Shown here: one piece after another, positions 1 to 8,746 of the stretch
Layout of the letters: the number at the start of each line of letters is the position of its first letter
How positions within the stretch are numbered: the first letter of the stretch is position 1
Assembly: GCA_902624095.1 (NCBI GenBank)
Contig: CACNWB010000009.1
Location: 1-64,000, forward strand
Origin: an uncultured PS1 clade bacterium
GTDB lineage: Bacteria; Pseudomonadota; Alphaproteobacteria; RS24
DNA length: 64,000 nucleotides
Direction of reading: 5' to 3'
Made by a program: the position numbers and the translations under genes
The notes under the pieces: generated by a model
Told to the model about the DNA's origin: nothing
What the model saw: only the letters and a program-made list of their open reading frames with translations
Databases searched by the model: none

Positions 1-489
1 CATGGTGTCGGGCAAATTATTGACATTGCGGATCAGGAAATTGCTGGCATGAGCCTTGAGCTTTTCGTGGTGAATTTCGACAAAGAAAAAATGGTTCTGC
101 GGGTGCCGCTGGACAAGGCCAAGCAGGTTGGCATGCGGAAACTCGCCAATGTTGAGGTGATGGAAGGTGCCATGAAGACCTTGCGGGGGCGTGCGCGCAT
201 CAAACGCACCATGTGGAGCCGTCGTGCGCAGGAATATGAAGCAAAAATCAATTCCGGCGATCTGATTGCCATTGCCGAAGTAGTGCGCGACCTGTTCCGC
301 AATGAAAATCAGCCAGAACAGTCATATTCCGAGCGTCAGCTTTATGAAGCGGCGCTCGAACGTATGGCAAGGGAGGTCGCGACCGTCAATAAAACGACGG
401 AAGACGAGGCAATTTTGTCGCTTGAAGCTGTTTTGGCCAAAACAACGGGCGGCGCACGGCGCAAAAACGACAATAACGAAGCCGCCTGA
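1..489 (+). CDS. carD: CarD-family transcriptional regulator, 5' end missing
   Basis: The open frame runs from base 1, so the true start lies before the window; 162 residues are visible. The visible start (HGVGQIIDI, then QEIAGMSLELF) matches the end of the N-terminal RNA-polymerase-binding domain of CarD_CdnL_TRCF proteins, which contacts the beta subunit. The rest is the helical DNA-binding part, with the family-typical RVPLDKA and MWSRRAQEYEAKI segments. A short charged tail ends the protein. Family members stabilise promoter open complexes, often at rRNA and stress promoters. The in-frame ATG at base 49 falls inside the conserved domain and is not the start. An RpoH-type sigma factor follows 109 bases downstream, so two transcription factors are neighbours. 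Confidence 0.9.
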   Translation, partial: HGVGQIIDIADQEIAGMSLELFVVNFDKEKMVLRVPLDKAKQVGMRKLANVEVMEGAMKTLRGRARIKRTMWSRRAQEYEAKINSGDLIAIAEVVRDLFRNENQPEQSYSERQLYEAALERMAREVATVNKTTEDEAILSLEAVLAKTTGGARRKNDNNEAA

Positions 490-598
490 CGTAAGCATCT
501 GATGGGATATCCATGAGTTCTGTCCGGCAAATTTGAAACAACTATTTTAAGGTGAACCAGTTTCACAGTGTCTGCGTATCTTGTGCAAGGAGATACGC

Positions 599-1492
599 AT
601 GGCTCATTTGGATACACGCGAAACACAACAGGCCACCCGCCGGTTTATCAAGCAGGCAATGAAATTGCCCATGCTTGAGCCGGAGCACGAACAGGTTCTG
701 GCCCGGAAATGGAAAGATCAGCAGGATGAAAACGCGCTGCACGAACTCACCAGCGCGCATTTGCGCCTAGTGGTGTCAATCGCCAGTAAATTCGTAAATT
801 ACGGCCTGCCCATGTCTGATCTGGTGCAGGAAGGCAATATTGGCCTTATGCAGGCTGCCGCCCGCTTCGAGCCGGATCGCGAGGTGCGGTTTTCAACCTA
901 TGCAGGCTGGTGGATCCGTTCGTCAATCCAGGACTATGTGCTGCGCAACTGGTCGATTGTGCGCACTGGCACAACAGCCGCACAAAAATCCCTGTTTTTT
1001 AATATGCGCCGTCTGCGCGCCAAAATTAACGATTTCGGCGCAACCATGACTCACGATAGCCGCACTTATGTGGCTCGTGAATTGGGAGTGCGGCTGGAAG
1101 ATGTCGAAAATATGGAGGGGCGAATGGAAGCCAATGACCGGTCGCTGAACGCCACAGTTTCGGAATCGAGCGAAGATGGCGGCACGACCGAATGGCAAGA
1201 CCTGTTGGTTTGCGACCGTGCTTTGCCCGAAGACGAGGTAAGCTCCAAACTGGACGGGCGCCAGCGTGTAAACTGGATTGCCAATGCAATGACGCAGCTG
1301 AGCGAGCGCGAGTTGACCATCATCAAGGCACGGCGTCTGACCGACACTAGCGTGACATTGGAGAGTCTAGGAGCGACGCTGGGCATTTCAAAAGAGCGCG
1401 TGCGCCAAATTGAGCACGAAGCACTCGGCAAGCTGAAAGGCGCGCTGATTGAGCAGACGGGTGGTGACCCGCGCCGCGCCGGGCTCATTTAA
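599..1492 (+). CDS. rpoH: RpoH-type alternative sigma factor (sigma-32 family)
   Basis: A 297-residue group 3 sigma factor. Region 2 is clear (HLRLVVSIASKF, LVQEGNIGLMQAA, then FSTYAGWWIRSSIQDYVLR), followed by KSLFFNMRR, which corresponds to the RpoH box (Q-K/R-x-LFFNLR) that marks heat-shock-type sigma factors. Region 4 ends with the helix-turn-helix LGISKERVRQIEHEALGKL. The start at 599 is preferred over the in-frame ATG at 581 because AAGGAG lies about six bases before it. Alphaproteobacteria often carry two RpoH paralogues, one for heat shock and one for oxidative or singlet-oxygen stress; which this is cannot be decided here. It probably redirects RNA polymerase to stress promoters. Confidence 0.92.
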   Translation: MAHLDTRETQQATRRFIKQAMKLPMLEPEHEQVLARKWKDQQDENALHELTSAHLRLVVSIASKFVNYGLPMSDLVQEGNIGLMQAAARFEPDREVRFSTYAGWWIRSSIQDYVLRNWSIVRTGTTAAQKSLFFNMRRLRAKINDFGATMTHDSRTYVARELGVRLEDVENMEGRMEANDRSLNATVSESSEDGGTTEWQDLLVCDRALPEDEVSSKLDGRQRVNWIANAMTQLSERELTIIKARRLTDTSVTLESLGATLGISKERVRQIEHEALGKLKGALIEQTGGDPRRAGLI

Positions 1493-1503
1493 ACTTTATC
1501 GAT

Positions 1504-2967
1504 CTAATTGACCACCAGCTTCAGCCGCATGCCTGGCTTTAGGGTCACCGGTCTTTGCAAGTTATTCAGCGCCAGAAGCAAATCCTTACGACGCTCATCC
1601 GTTGCCATGTTGCGCGACAGGCTTTCCAGCGTGTCACCCGGCTGAACGGTAATCACGCGGATCCGGTCGGGATTGATGCGCGAAGCCTGCGCCGCACTCA
1701 ACAACTTCACCCCGCGCCGGACGGTCTGCATGGCAGACTGGGCATTGCCCGACAGATTGGCCGGTGAAATCAGCGCAAACCGCATGACTTGCGACAATGA
1801 ATATTCAACCACCAGCAATTCGATATATTTGCCGCCTCGGCGGAGTTTGCCCAGCGCAGCGGGCCGGCCAGCCACCGTCAGCGCAGAAACATCAAGCTGA
1901 CTGCCGCGCGGCGCCCAATCATTGCGAATATAATCAACCGGGCGTTGCGCCTCTTTGCGTCCCGCGAGATCAAACAGCAATTCCATGCCATTTTTATGCG
2001 TGGCCGTTACACGGTCGGGAGCATTTTTGAGGGCGAATTTTTTTGGCACGGTAAACTCGAACCGCAAATCGGGGTGCACAAAACGCTGGCCGCGGATAAG
2101 GCCCTGCTTGATATCATCGCCAAAGGGAAGCCCGTCAATAATTTGCAAATGCCTGTTGCGACCCTGTGTCAGAGGCACATTTGCCGCACCATTTACCGAG
2201 ACAGGGTCGGGCTTAAAAGCCGCCGCCTGCTCGCGCGCGCGCGCCACACGTTCATCCGTCGAAGGATGAGTGGAAAACCACGCCGGTGCACCGGCGCGCC
2301 CGTCGCGCATATAACTGGAATAGCCGTCCAATGCCGCGAGGAAATCGGCTTGCGCTTCCGGCCTGTAGCCGGCCCGGCCCAACACCCGTACACCGATATC
2401 ATCGGCCTCATATTCCTGCGACCGGCTATATCCGGCCAAAATGGCCGAGCCGCCAAAATTTATCAGATCGCCGGCGGCTTGCGGGTCAACCCCCGTCCTA
2501 TTGCTCAGCACAGCACCCAACACACTGCCGACAATCGCCGCTCCGACCGCCGCCGTATGCCGTCGCGCTCCGTGGCGTGCCGTCACATGGCCAATTTCAT
2601 GGCCGATAACGCCCGCGAGTTCGGCCTCTGAATTTGCCAGCGCGAGAAGCCCGCGCGTGACATATGTATAGCCGCCGGGCAGGGCAAAGGCATTAACTAC
2701 TGGTGAGTTCAGCACCGTGATTTGAAATTGCTGATCGGGTTTGTCGGAAGCGCGTGCAATTTTCTCCATAATCGCTTCGACATAGTCATTGACCCGCTCA
2801 TCACCATAGGCGCCGCCATAGGCTTTCATGATTTTGCCGTGTTCTTCGGCGCCAATTCTGGCTTCATCGGCTTCGCTCAGCAATGTGGCATTGGGCCCGC
2901 AAGCCGCCAACAAGCCGGCGGCGAAAACAAGTGGCAACCAGGAATGGCTTCTGCCCGAAAACATCAT
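1504..2967 (-). CDS. M48-family zinc metalloprotease lipoprotein with C-terminal LysM domain
   Basis: 487 residues. The N-terminus is a lipoprotein signal with lipobox L20-A-A-C23. The zinc motif HEIGH lies at 123-127, and the third ligand is probably Glu185 in SRSQEYEAD, matching the M48 pattern SRxxExxAD. The last 50 or so residues (VQPGDTLESLSRN onward) form a LysM-like peptidoglycan-binding domain. By analogy with BepA/LoiP-type M48 lipoproteins it is probably a periplasmic protease or chaperone for envelope proteins; LysM would hold it near the wall. It converges on the sigma factor gene with only 11 bases between the stops. The first two codons are both ATG, so the start is uncertain by one codon. 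Confidence 0.9.
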   Translation of the reverse strand: MMFSGRSHSWLPLVFAAGLLAACGPNATLLSEADEARIGAEEHGKIMKAYGGAYGDERVNDYVEAIMEKIARASDKPDQQFQITVLNSPVVNAFALPGGYTYVTRGLLALANSEAELAGVIGHEIGHVTARHGARRHTAAVGAAIVGSVLGAVLSNRTGVDPQAAGDLINFGGSAILAGYSRSQEYEADDIGVRVLGRAGYRPEAQADFLAALDGYSSYMRDGRAGAPAWFSTHPSTDERVARAREQAAAFKPDPVSVNGAANVPLTQGRNRHLQIIDGLPFGDDIKQGLIRGQRFVHPDLRFEFTVPKKFALKNAPDRVTATHKNGMELLFDLAGRKEAQRPVDYIRNDWAPRGSQLDVSALTVAGRPAALGKLRRGGKYIELLVVEYSLSQVMRFALISPANLSGNAQSAMQTVRRGVKLLSAAQASRINPDRIRVITVQPGDTLESLSRNMATDERRKDLLLALNNLQRPVTLKPGMRLKLVVN

Positions 2968-2996
2968 GGTGAACTCTTTACCTATATGGTTCTATT

Positions 2997-3022
2997 GTGA
3001 CAGTCACGATACCATAGTGACA
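2997..3022. promoter_or_regulatory. Palindrome in the divergent M48 protease / epimerase promoter region
   Basis: GTGAC-A-GTCAC (2997-3007) is a perfect palindrome with a one-base centre, and a second GTGAC half-site follows at about 3017. It lies in the 87-base gap between two divergent starts, where an operator would be expected. No known regulator site was recognised, so an operator role is inferred from position and symmetry only. Confidence 0.25.
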
Positions 3023-3054
3023 CGCAATCGATAAAGCGGGAGGGAAGCTTTAAT

Positions 3055-3465
3055 ATGATCGGACGATTGAACCATGTCGGGGTCGCCACGCCTTCAATCG
3101 AGCAAAGCGTCGCGCTTTATCGCGATATGCTGGGCGCGACAAAAATTCATGACAAATTTTCCATGGAAGAGCAGGGCGTCTGGGTTTGTTTTGTTGATCT
3201 GCCAAACAGCCAGATCGAGCTGATCGAACCGATAGATGACACAAGCCCGGTCGCCGGTTTTCTGAAGCAAAACCCTGCTGGCGGCCAGCACCATATCTGT
3301 TTCGAGGTTGACGACATAATCGCGGCGCGCGACGAGATGGTGACAAAGGGCGCACGCGTGCTGGGCACAGGCGACCCGCGCATCGGCGCGCATGGCACGC
3401 CGATTATTTTCATCCATCCGAAAGACATGGGCGGCGTGCTGGTCGAATTGATGCAGAGCCCCTGA
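3055..3465 (+). CDS. mce: Methylmalonyl-CoA (ethylmalonyl-CoA) epimerase
   Basis: 136 residues, the usual length of this vicinal-oxygen-chelate family enzyme. It starts with RLNHVGVATPSIE and ends with KDMGGVLVELMQ; the metal ligands expected for the family fit H7, H79 or H80 in QHHICFEV, and E131. It interconverts the 2R and 2S epimers of methylmalonyl-CoA, and in bacteria with the ethylmalonyl-CoA pathway also those of ethylmalonyl-CoA. A strong ribosome-binding site (GGGAGGGAAG) precedes the ATG. Its partner genes for that pathway lie 11 kb downstream (14142-19344). It is transcribed divergently from the M48 protease. Confidence 0.92.
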   Translation: MIGRLNHVGVATPSIEQSVALYRDMLGATKIHDKFSMEEQGVWVCFVDLPNSQIELIEPIDDTSPVAGFLKQNPAGGQHHICFEVDDIIAARDEMVTKGARVLGTGDPRIGAHGTPIIFIHPKDMGGVLVELMQSP

Positions 3466-3483
3466 TTTCTGCGGGTAAAAAAC

Positions 3484-3511
3484 TTGATTTTCAGCGGCCT
3501 TTCAATAGGTT
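3484..3511 (+). promoter_or_regulatory. Putative sigma-70 promoter of tRNA-Arg
   Basis: TTGATT at 3484-3489 and TAGGTT at 3506-3511 are separated by 16 bases, and the tRNA starts nine bases after the second box, a normal spacing. Both hexamers deviate from consensus, so this is a position-supported guess. Confidence 0.4.
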
Positions 3512-3520
3512 CAAATCTGT

Positions 3521-3597
3521 GGTCCCGTAGCTCAGCAGGATAGAGCATCAGATTCCTAATCTGAGGGTCGGTGGTTCGAATCCACCCGGGATCACCA
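3521..3597 (+). tRNA. tRNA-Arg (anticodon CCU)
   Basis: A 77-base cloverleaf including the encoded CCA. The acceptor strands GGTCCCG and CGGGATC pair with one G-T wobble. The anticodon stem TCAGA/TCTGA encloses the loop TTCCTAA, giving anticodon CCT (reads AGG). The T-arm contains GGTTCGAATCC. It stands alone between the epimerase and the flavin-binding protein. Confidence 0.97.
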
Positions 3598-3650
3598 CAC
3601 CCGACCAAAAGCGGCTAGAAACCTGCCAATCCCAACCTATATATCGGCCT

Positions 3651-4283
3651 ATGAGTGAACCCTCGACAAACCCAAAAGAAAAAAAGCGCGAAAAAGCCGC
3701 CCCGCTGCTCGGGTGTTATGACGACCTGGACGGCAGTTGCGCCCATGCCTGGGCATTGTTGGCGCGCGGTGTGAAGGACCGGCGCAGCCCGTTTCACACG
3801 CCCGGTCTGGCAACCGTTTCGCCGCAAGGATTGCCCGAAATAAGAACCGTGGTGCTGCGCGGCTGCGACCCGCAAACCCGAGACTTGCGGTTTCACACCG
3901 ACACCCGCTCGGGCAAAATTGCCGACATGCAAAAACAACCGCAGGCGGCGCTGCATTTTTACGATCCGAGTGCCAAAATTCAGTTGCGCGTGCGCGCCCG
4001 ACTTAAACTGCTGACCGGCGAGGCCTATGCAACCGCATGGGACAATACGCGTCCCATGAGCCGCGAATGCTATCAGGTGACACAGGCACCCGGCTCCCCC
4101 CTGCCCACACCGGCCGATGTGGTGTTCGATGCGGCGGCCACCAATGACGGAGCCGATCACTTCGCGCCGGTTGTGGCCAATGTGCAGCAAATCGAATGGT
4201 TGTATCTGGCCGCGCGCGGCCACCGGCGCGCTTTGTTTGATTTCACAGGCTCAAACTCCCAACATAGCTGGCTGGTGCCTTAG
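3651..4283 (+). CDS. Pyridoxamine 5'-phosphate oxidase-like flavin-binding protein
   Basis: 210 residues with the split-barrel flavin-binding fold of the PNPOx superfamily. The segments RSPFHTPGLATVSPQG, RTVVLRGCD and LRFHTDTRSGKI resemble the FMN-binding strands of PdxH, and the C-terminal part (IEWLYLAARGHRRALF) resembles the end of Alr4036-type proteins. It is probably FMN-dependent and cytosolic. The true PdxH C-terminal active-site pattern is not evident, so vitamin B6 oxidation is not claimed. The start lacks a clear ribosome-binding site. It lies alone between tRNA-Arg and a cytochrome c gene. Confidence 0.75.
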   Translation: MSEPSTNPKEKKREKAAPLLGCYDDLDGSCAHAWALLARGVKDRRSPFHTPGLATVSPQGLPEIRTVVLRGCDPQTRDLRFHTDTRSGKIADMQKQPQAALHFYDPSAKIQLRVRARLKLLTGEAYATAWDNTRPMSRECYQVTQAPGSPLPTPADVVFDAAATNDGADHFAPVVANVQQIEWLYLAARGHRRALFDFTGSNSQHSWLVP

Positions 4284-4397
4284 CCCTGCGACAGATTGCG
4301 GCGGCTGACGAGCTTGGCGACAGCCTCCGAACGCCCTACAACTCCATCAGCTCTCTGAGAGCTGGCATATCGAGAGCCAACATTAACAGAGGATGCC

Positions 4398-4805
4398 ATG
4401 ACCCGCTTCACCGTTTCACTGCTTGTTTTTCTGGGCGCGTTTATTGTGGTAACGGCTGGTCAGACGTACGCCGGACCCTATCCGGCAGGTGACGCCGAAA
4501 AAGGCGCAAAGGTTTTCAGAAAATGTGTGTCTTGCCACATGATCGGCGACAAAGCCAAAAACCGGGTCGGCCCGCATCTCAACAATATTATCGGGCGCGA
4601 AATCGCCGTGCTGGAAGACTACCGTTATTCAAAGGCCATGAAAGCCCATGCCGAAAAAGAACCCGTATGGTCTGAAGCCGCGCTTGACGCTTATCTGGCG
4701 AATCCGCGCAAGGCTGTAAAGGGCACGCGCATGTCATTTGCCGGTCTGCGCAAGGAAAAAGACCGCCACGATGTTATCGAATATATGAAACAGGCCTCAA
4801 ATTAA
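4398..4805 (+). CDS. Class I c-type cytochrome (cytochrome c2/c550-like)
   Basis: 135 residues. Residues 1-25 form a signal peptide ending near TYAG, so the mature protein is periplasmic. The haem motif CVSCH lies at 43-47, and Met112 in GTRMSFAGL is the likely sixth ligand. The pattern GDAEKGAKVFRKC and the tail VIEYMKQ are typical of mitochondrial-type cytochrome c2. It should carry electrons between the bc1 complex and an oxidase or a periplasmic dehydrogenase. AGAGGA precedes the ATG. It converges with the next gene with no gap between the stop codons. Confidence 0.9.
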   Translation: MTRFTVSLLVFLGAFIVVTAGQTYAGPYPAGDAEKGAKVFRKCVSCHMIGDKAKNRVGPHLNNIIGREIAVLEDYRYSKAMKAHAEKEPVWSEAALDAYLANPRKAVKGTRMSFAGLRKEKDRHDVIEYMKQASN

Positions 4806-5702
4806 TTAGCGCACCGCACCAAGCCCCATAAACGCGCATACTGCCGGCGTGATAACCGCTTCAATGCCGGGGCCCATATCGTGTCCCATGCCGTCGACCA
4901 GAAGCCACCGGGCGAGTTGCACATTTTTGACAATATCCTCGCCGCATGGCGGCGGGAGCAAACTGTCATGGTCGCCATGGATCACTAAAAACGGAAGCGC
5001 AATGTCTTTCAGCCGGTCAACACGTGAGCCGTCGGCCATAACTGCCGCATATTGACGGGCAATGCCGGGCGGATAATAGCCCCGTTCAGCAATCCGCTCG
5101 GCCATGTGCAGACAATCGGCGTCAGACATCGGAAAACCCGGCCCCATATATCGCTTCAGCGAAGCGACAAGATATTCAATCAATGCCGCACGATCGTCTA
5201 CATCGGGCATTTCCAAATTACCACTATCGAGTTGCGGCACGTCTGGGCCGCCCGAACTCGACATGACGCAAATAATATGTTCGAACCGGTCGGCGTAAGA
5301 AAAGGCGAGATGTTGCGCCACCATGCCGCCCATGGAAATGCCGAAAAAATTGGCCTTGGGCATATCAAGCCCGTCCATCAGGCCGACCACATCGCGGGCC
5401 ATATCATCCAGCGTATAGGGCACCGGAAACATGGTGCCGACCGAGGCGGCCGCTACCAGTGCCGAAAAATCGGGGATGCCGGCTTCATCCATCTTAGTTG
5501 AGTGCCCAACATCGCGATTGTCGAATATCACAACATCCATGCCTTGCGCAGTAAAACTATCAATCAGGGGCCGGTGCCACTGGATCATCTGGGTGCCCAG
5601 CCCACGCATCAAAATCAGCGGCGGCGCGCGGCGGGGGGCACGCGCCTCAAAAACCTCATAGGCCAGCAGAAGGTCATTGGCTTCAACAAAATCCATTTTC
5701 AT
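4806..5702 (-). CDS. Alpha/beta hydrolase
   Basis: 298 residues with a complete alpha/beta-hydrolase layout: oxyanion region RGLGTQ near 33-38, FDNRDVGHS near 60-68, nucleophile Ser123 in GISMGG, likely acid Asp246 in GDHDSLLPP, and His274 in GMGHDMGP. No signal peptide is seen, so it is cytoplasmic. The sequence resembles esterases and aromatic or polyketide-type hydrolases but shows nothing that fixes the substrate. Two start codons (5702 and 5696) are possible. It is divergent from glpD, with 73 bases between the starts. Confidence 0.82.
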   Translation of the reverse strand: MKMDFVEANDLLLAYEVFEARAPRRAPPLILMRGLGTQMIQWHRPLIDSFTAQGMDVVIFDNRDVGHSTKMDEAGIPDFSALVAAASVGTMFPVPYTLDDMARDVVGLMDGLDMPKANFFGISMGGMVAQHLAFSYADRFEHIICVMSSSGGPDVPQLDSGNLEMPDVDDRAALIEYLVASLKRYMGPGFPMSDADCLHMAERIAERGYYPPGIARQYAAVMADGSRVDRLKDIALPFLVIHGDHDSLLPPPCGEDIVKNVQLARWLLVDGMGHDMGPGIEAVITPAVCAFMGLGAVR

Positions 5703-5775
5703 CTCCGATTTTCGGCGCGCCGAGATTCATGCTACAAAAAGTCTATTTGGTACGCGCAAAGAAGCTGCTCCCAAC

Positions 5776-7398
5776 ATGGAACGCGATTTTTCCTCTCTTA
5801 GCAATCCGGCCTTCGACATGCTGGTCATTGGCGGCGGTGCCACGGGTGCGGCCGTTGCGTGGGATGCCACCTTGCGCGGGCTTCGTGTGGCGATTATCGA
5901 CAAGTCGGATTTTTCGGCGGCGACATCGGCGGCATCGTCCAAACTCATGCACGGGGGCCTACGCTATCTGGCAAATGGCGAAATTGCGCTGGTGCGTGAA
6001 GGTTTGCGCGAGCGCCGCATCTGGGGTCGCATCGCCACGCATTTGGTACAACCCCTGCCCTTCGTTTTGCCAACATACGCATCCCTCATGCAAAGCAAAT
6101 GGGTGATGGGGCTGGGGCTGATGGCATATGATTTCCTGGCTTTTGATGCCAACCGCAAAATCGACTCGGCCCAGAATATGCCGCGCCACCGGGCGCTGAC
6201 CAAGGCACAGACGCTGGGGCTTGCGCCCGGCCTTGCGCGTGAAGGGCTGACCGGAGGCTATATTTACCATGACGGGCAAATGCTGTCGCCGGAGCGCCTG
6301 TGCCTGTCGATGATCCGCTCGGCGGTCGCGGGTGGAAGCATCGCGGTGAATTATGCACGCGCCGATGCATTTTCTCGTGACGAAGCCGGCCTACATGCAG
6401 TGACGGTACGCGATATGCGCTCGCGGCGCAAAACTACTCTACGCTGCAAAACCGTTGTGAATGCCACCGGCCCATGGGCCGATTTCATCATGCAAGCCGC
6501 AAGCCCCGCACCTGCCTCCAAACAAATCATGCGTTCAAAGGGCATTCACTTTGTCACGCATGATGTAACCAATGGCGCGGCGATAGCCATTCCGCTGGAA
6601 GACGAGCACTTGTTCGTGCTGCCCTGGCAAGGGCGCACGCTGTTTGCCACCACAGATACAGGTTTTACCCGAGACCCCGATACGGTGCACCCCGACAGCG
6701 AGGACATTGCGGCTCTGCTGAAAAAAGTACAAATTGCACTGCCCCACCTCGGCCTGACGCGCAATGACATTATCTATAGCTATGCTGGTTTGCGGCCCTT
6801 GGTGGCCGATGCCGGAGATGCACGCGGTCAAACCTACGGCATGAGCCGTGGGGCCGAGATTGTCGACCACGCAAATAAAGGCGGGCCGATAGGCTTAATT
6901 TCCGCACTGGGCGGCAAATGGACCACCTGTAGGCGTCTGGCCGAGCAAGTGGTTGATCTGGCCTTTGGTTATGTCGAGCAAAGCGACCCCGGTTCTCGCA
7001 CAATGACAGTACCGCTGGCCGACACGCCCGATGGACCGCTGGCCGAGTTTCTTGAGGCCGCACAAGCCCGCCACAGCTCCCAAGCGCCCGAACGGGTTGA
7101 AAAACTCGTGCGCCTTTACGGTAAACGGCTGGACGATGTGCTGGCGACGCCGTGCGCGGCACTGACGGGCGCCTTGCCGGCGCATCTCGCGGCGCAGACG
7201 GCCTATGCCGTCAGCCAGGAAATGGCGGTTTGTCTAGAAGATGTGGTATTGCGGCGTTTGACCGAAGGCCAGACCGGAGAGATTGACGAAACCCAAATCA
7301 CCGCGATAGCCGATTATATGGGCAAGAAACTCAAATGGTCGGATGCGGAAAAGAAGCGGCAGATAAAAACCCTTAAAGGCCACATGCGCATTGCCTAA
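5776..7398 (+). CDS. glpD: Aerobic glycerol-3-phosphate dehydrogenase
   Basis: 540 residues. The FAD dinucleotide-binding motif GGGATG lies at 19-24, followed by the family-typical ATSAASSKLMHGGLRYL segment, and the FAD-binding C-terminal part LRPLVADAG is present. The C-terminal helical domain of about 120 residues matches GlpD. The enzyme oxidises glycerol 3-phosphate to dihydroxyacetone phosphate at the inner membrane and passes electrons to ubiquinone. The open frame extends to 5677, but that would overlap the divergent hydrolase and has no similarity, so ATG 5776 is chosen. No glp repressor or transporter is adjacent. Confidence 0.93.
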   Translation: MERDFSSLSNPAFDMLVIGGGATGAAVAWDATLRGLRVAIIDKSDFSAATSAASSKLMHGGLRYLANGEIALVREGLRERRIWGRIATHLVQPLPFVLPTYASLMQSKWVMGLGLMAYDFLAFDANRKIDSAQNMPRHRALTKAQTLGLAPGLAREGLTGGYIYHDGQMLSPERLCLSMIRSAVAGGSIAVNYARADAFSRDEAGLHAVTVRDMRSRRKTTLRCKTVVNATGPWADFIMQAASPAPASKQIMRSKGIHFVTHDVTNGAAIAIPLEDEHLFVLPWQGRTLFATTDTGFTRDPDTVHPDSEDIAALLKKVQIALPHLGLTRNDIIYSYAGLRPLVADAGDARGQTYGMSRGAEIVDHANKGGPIGLISALGGKWTTCRRLAEQVVDLAFGYVEQSDPGSRTMTVPLADTPDGPLAEFLEAAQARHSSQAPERVEKLVRLYGKRLDDVLATPCAALTGALPAHLAAQTAYAVSQEMAVCLEDVVLRRLTEGQTGEIDETQITAIADYMGKKLKWSDAEKKRQIKTLKGHMRIA

Positions 7399-7496
7399 GC
7401 GCCTCTAACAAATCTATTAACACTCGAATTTTGAGCCGATTTCGTTAGAAAATTACCCCGAGATTGCCTAATATCCGAACAGGGAAAACTCTAGCC

Positions 7497-8468
7497 ATGA
7501 CCGTAGCACATCCAAAGTTTGCCTATGAAAAAGGCCTGCATGAGCTGGGCAATGGCGCTTATGCGTGGTTGCAACCCGATGGCGGGTGGGGCTGGTCAAA
7601 CTCCGGCTTGATTGTTGATGATGATCAGGCGCTGGTTGTCGACACGCTTTTTGACGTGCCGCTGACCCGCGACATGCTGGCGGCCTATGCCGACGCGACC
7701 AAGGCAGCCAAGAATATCAATATGGTTGTAAATACCCACCACAATGGCGATCATTGCAACGGCAATTGCTGTTGTCCGGACGCAAAAATCATCGCGCATC
7801 GTGCAACAGCCGAACATATGGTGCTAGAACCGCCGACGCTGGTTCAGGGATTTCTCGACATGGCACCGGAAATGGGCGAATTGGGCAAATATGTGACCAA
7901 TTGCTTCGGCCCGTTCGATTTTAAATCGGTTGACCAGAAAATCCCCGACACATTGTTTGACGAAGACACCACAGTTCATGTCGGCACCAAAGAAGTGCAT
8001 TTACTGCATGTAGGTCCTGCGCACACGCCCGGCGACACGCTGGTGCATGTGCCAGTCGACCGTACGGTTTATACCGGCGACATTTTGTTCATTGGCGGCC
8101 ATCCGATTTTATGGGAAGGCCCTGTTCAAAACTGGATCGACGCGTGTGAAAAAATACAGGCCATGGATGTCGAAACCATCGTGCCCGGGCACGGCCCAAT
8201 CACCACCAAACAGGGCGTTGAGGAAGTGCGGCAATATCTGCTGACCATCCACAACGAAGCCCACCTGCGGTTTGAAGCGGGCATGAACTATCAAGAAGCG
8301 GCCATGGATATTGCACTGGGTGTTTTTGACGACTGGGGCGACCGCGAGCGCATTGTGGTCAATTGCGCCACTTTATACCGTGAGTTTGGGGCCAAGCATG
8401 AACCCGAAATTGCCGAGCTTTTTGCCGGCATGGCCGCCTATGCGGCAGCGCGGCCGCAAGAGCGATAA
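7497..8468 (+). CDS. Metallo-beta-lactamase fold hydrolase
   Basis: 323 residues from the ATG at 7497; the start at 7464 adds 11 residues with no similarity. The metal motif reads H81-H-N83-G-D85-H86, so the second His of the canonical HxHxDH is Asn. Later ligands are present: His in GPAHTPGD, Asp in YTGDILF and His in VPGHGP. A run of three cysteines (NCCCPD, about 91-93) follows the motif. It resembles cyclase/glyoxalase-like MBL proteins that act on small ester or thioester substrates, but the substrate is unknown. A TusA-like protein follows 20 bases later, so the two may be co-transcribed. Confidence 0.8.
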   Translation: MTVAHPKFAYEKGLHELGNGAYAWLQPDGGWGWSNSGLIVDDDQALVVDTLFDVPLTRDMLAAYADATKAAKNINMVVNTHHNGDHCNGNCCCPDAKIIAHRATAEHMVLEPPTLVQGFLDMAPEMGELGKYVTNCFGPFDFKSVDQKIPDTLFDEDTTVHVGTKEVHLLHVGPAHTPGDTLVHVPVDRTVYTGDILFIGGHPILWEGPVQNWIDACEKIQAMDVETIVPGHGPITTKQGVEEVRQYLLTIHNEAHLRFEAGMNYQEAAMDIALGVFDDWGDRERIVVNCATLYREFGAKHEPEIAELFAGMAAYAAARPQER

Positions 8469-8488
8469 GCGTGCCCTGAAAGTAGCAA

Positions 8489-8746
8489 ATGACCGAAGCT
8501 GACGGTACAATGTATCTCGATGCCACGGGGTTAACCTGCCCATTACCGGTCTTGCGACTGCAAAAAGCCTTGCGGAAATTAGGTGCCGGTGCGTGCCTCT
8601 GCCTGCACGCCACCGACCCGATGAGCGAAATAGATGTGCCGCATTTTGTGGACGAACACGGCCATGTTCTTGTCGACATGCAGACCAAAACCGGTGCTGG
8701 CCCCGGCGGCATGACAGTTTTTGAATTTGTAATCCGAAAAAGCTAG
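8489..8746 (+). CDS. tusA: TusA-family sulfurtransferase
   Basis: 85 residues, the normal length. The family motif CPLPVLR begins at Cys17, the residue that carries a persulfide in TusA proteins, and the body LDATGLTCPLP...TDPMSEIDVPHF fits the two-layer alpha/beta fold. TusA relays sulfur for tRNA thiolation or molybdenum cofactor synthesis, but many paralogues have other partners. Its position just after the MBL protein may mean a shared job in sulfur chemistry; that is inference. It overlaps the end of the converging ArsC-like gene by four bases. Confidence 0.85.
   Translation: MTEADGTMYLDATGLTCPLPVLRLQKALRKLGAGACLCLHATDPMSEIDVPHFVDEHGHVLVDMQTKTGAGPGGMTVFEFVIRKS

Noticed and set aside
1945-2631. 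228-codon plus-strand ORF opposite the M48 protease gene
   Set aside because: It is the antisense of a clearly recognised metalloprotease with intact zinc motif; its own translation resembles no family.
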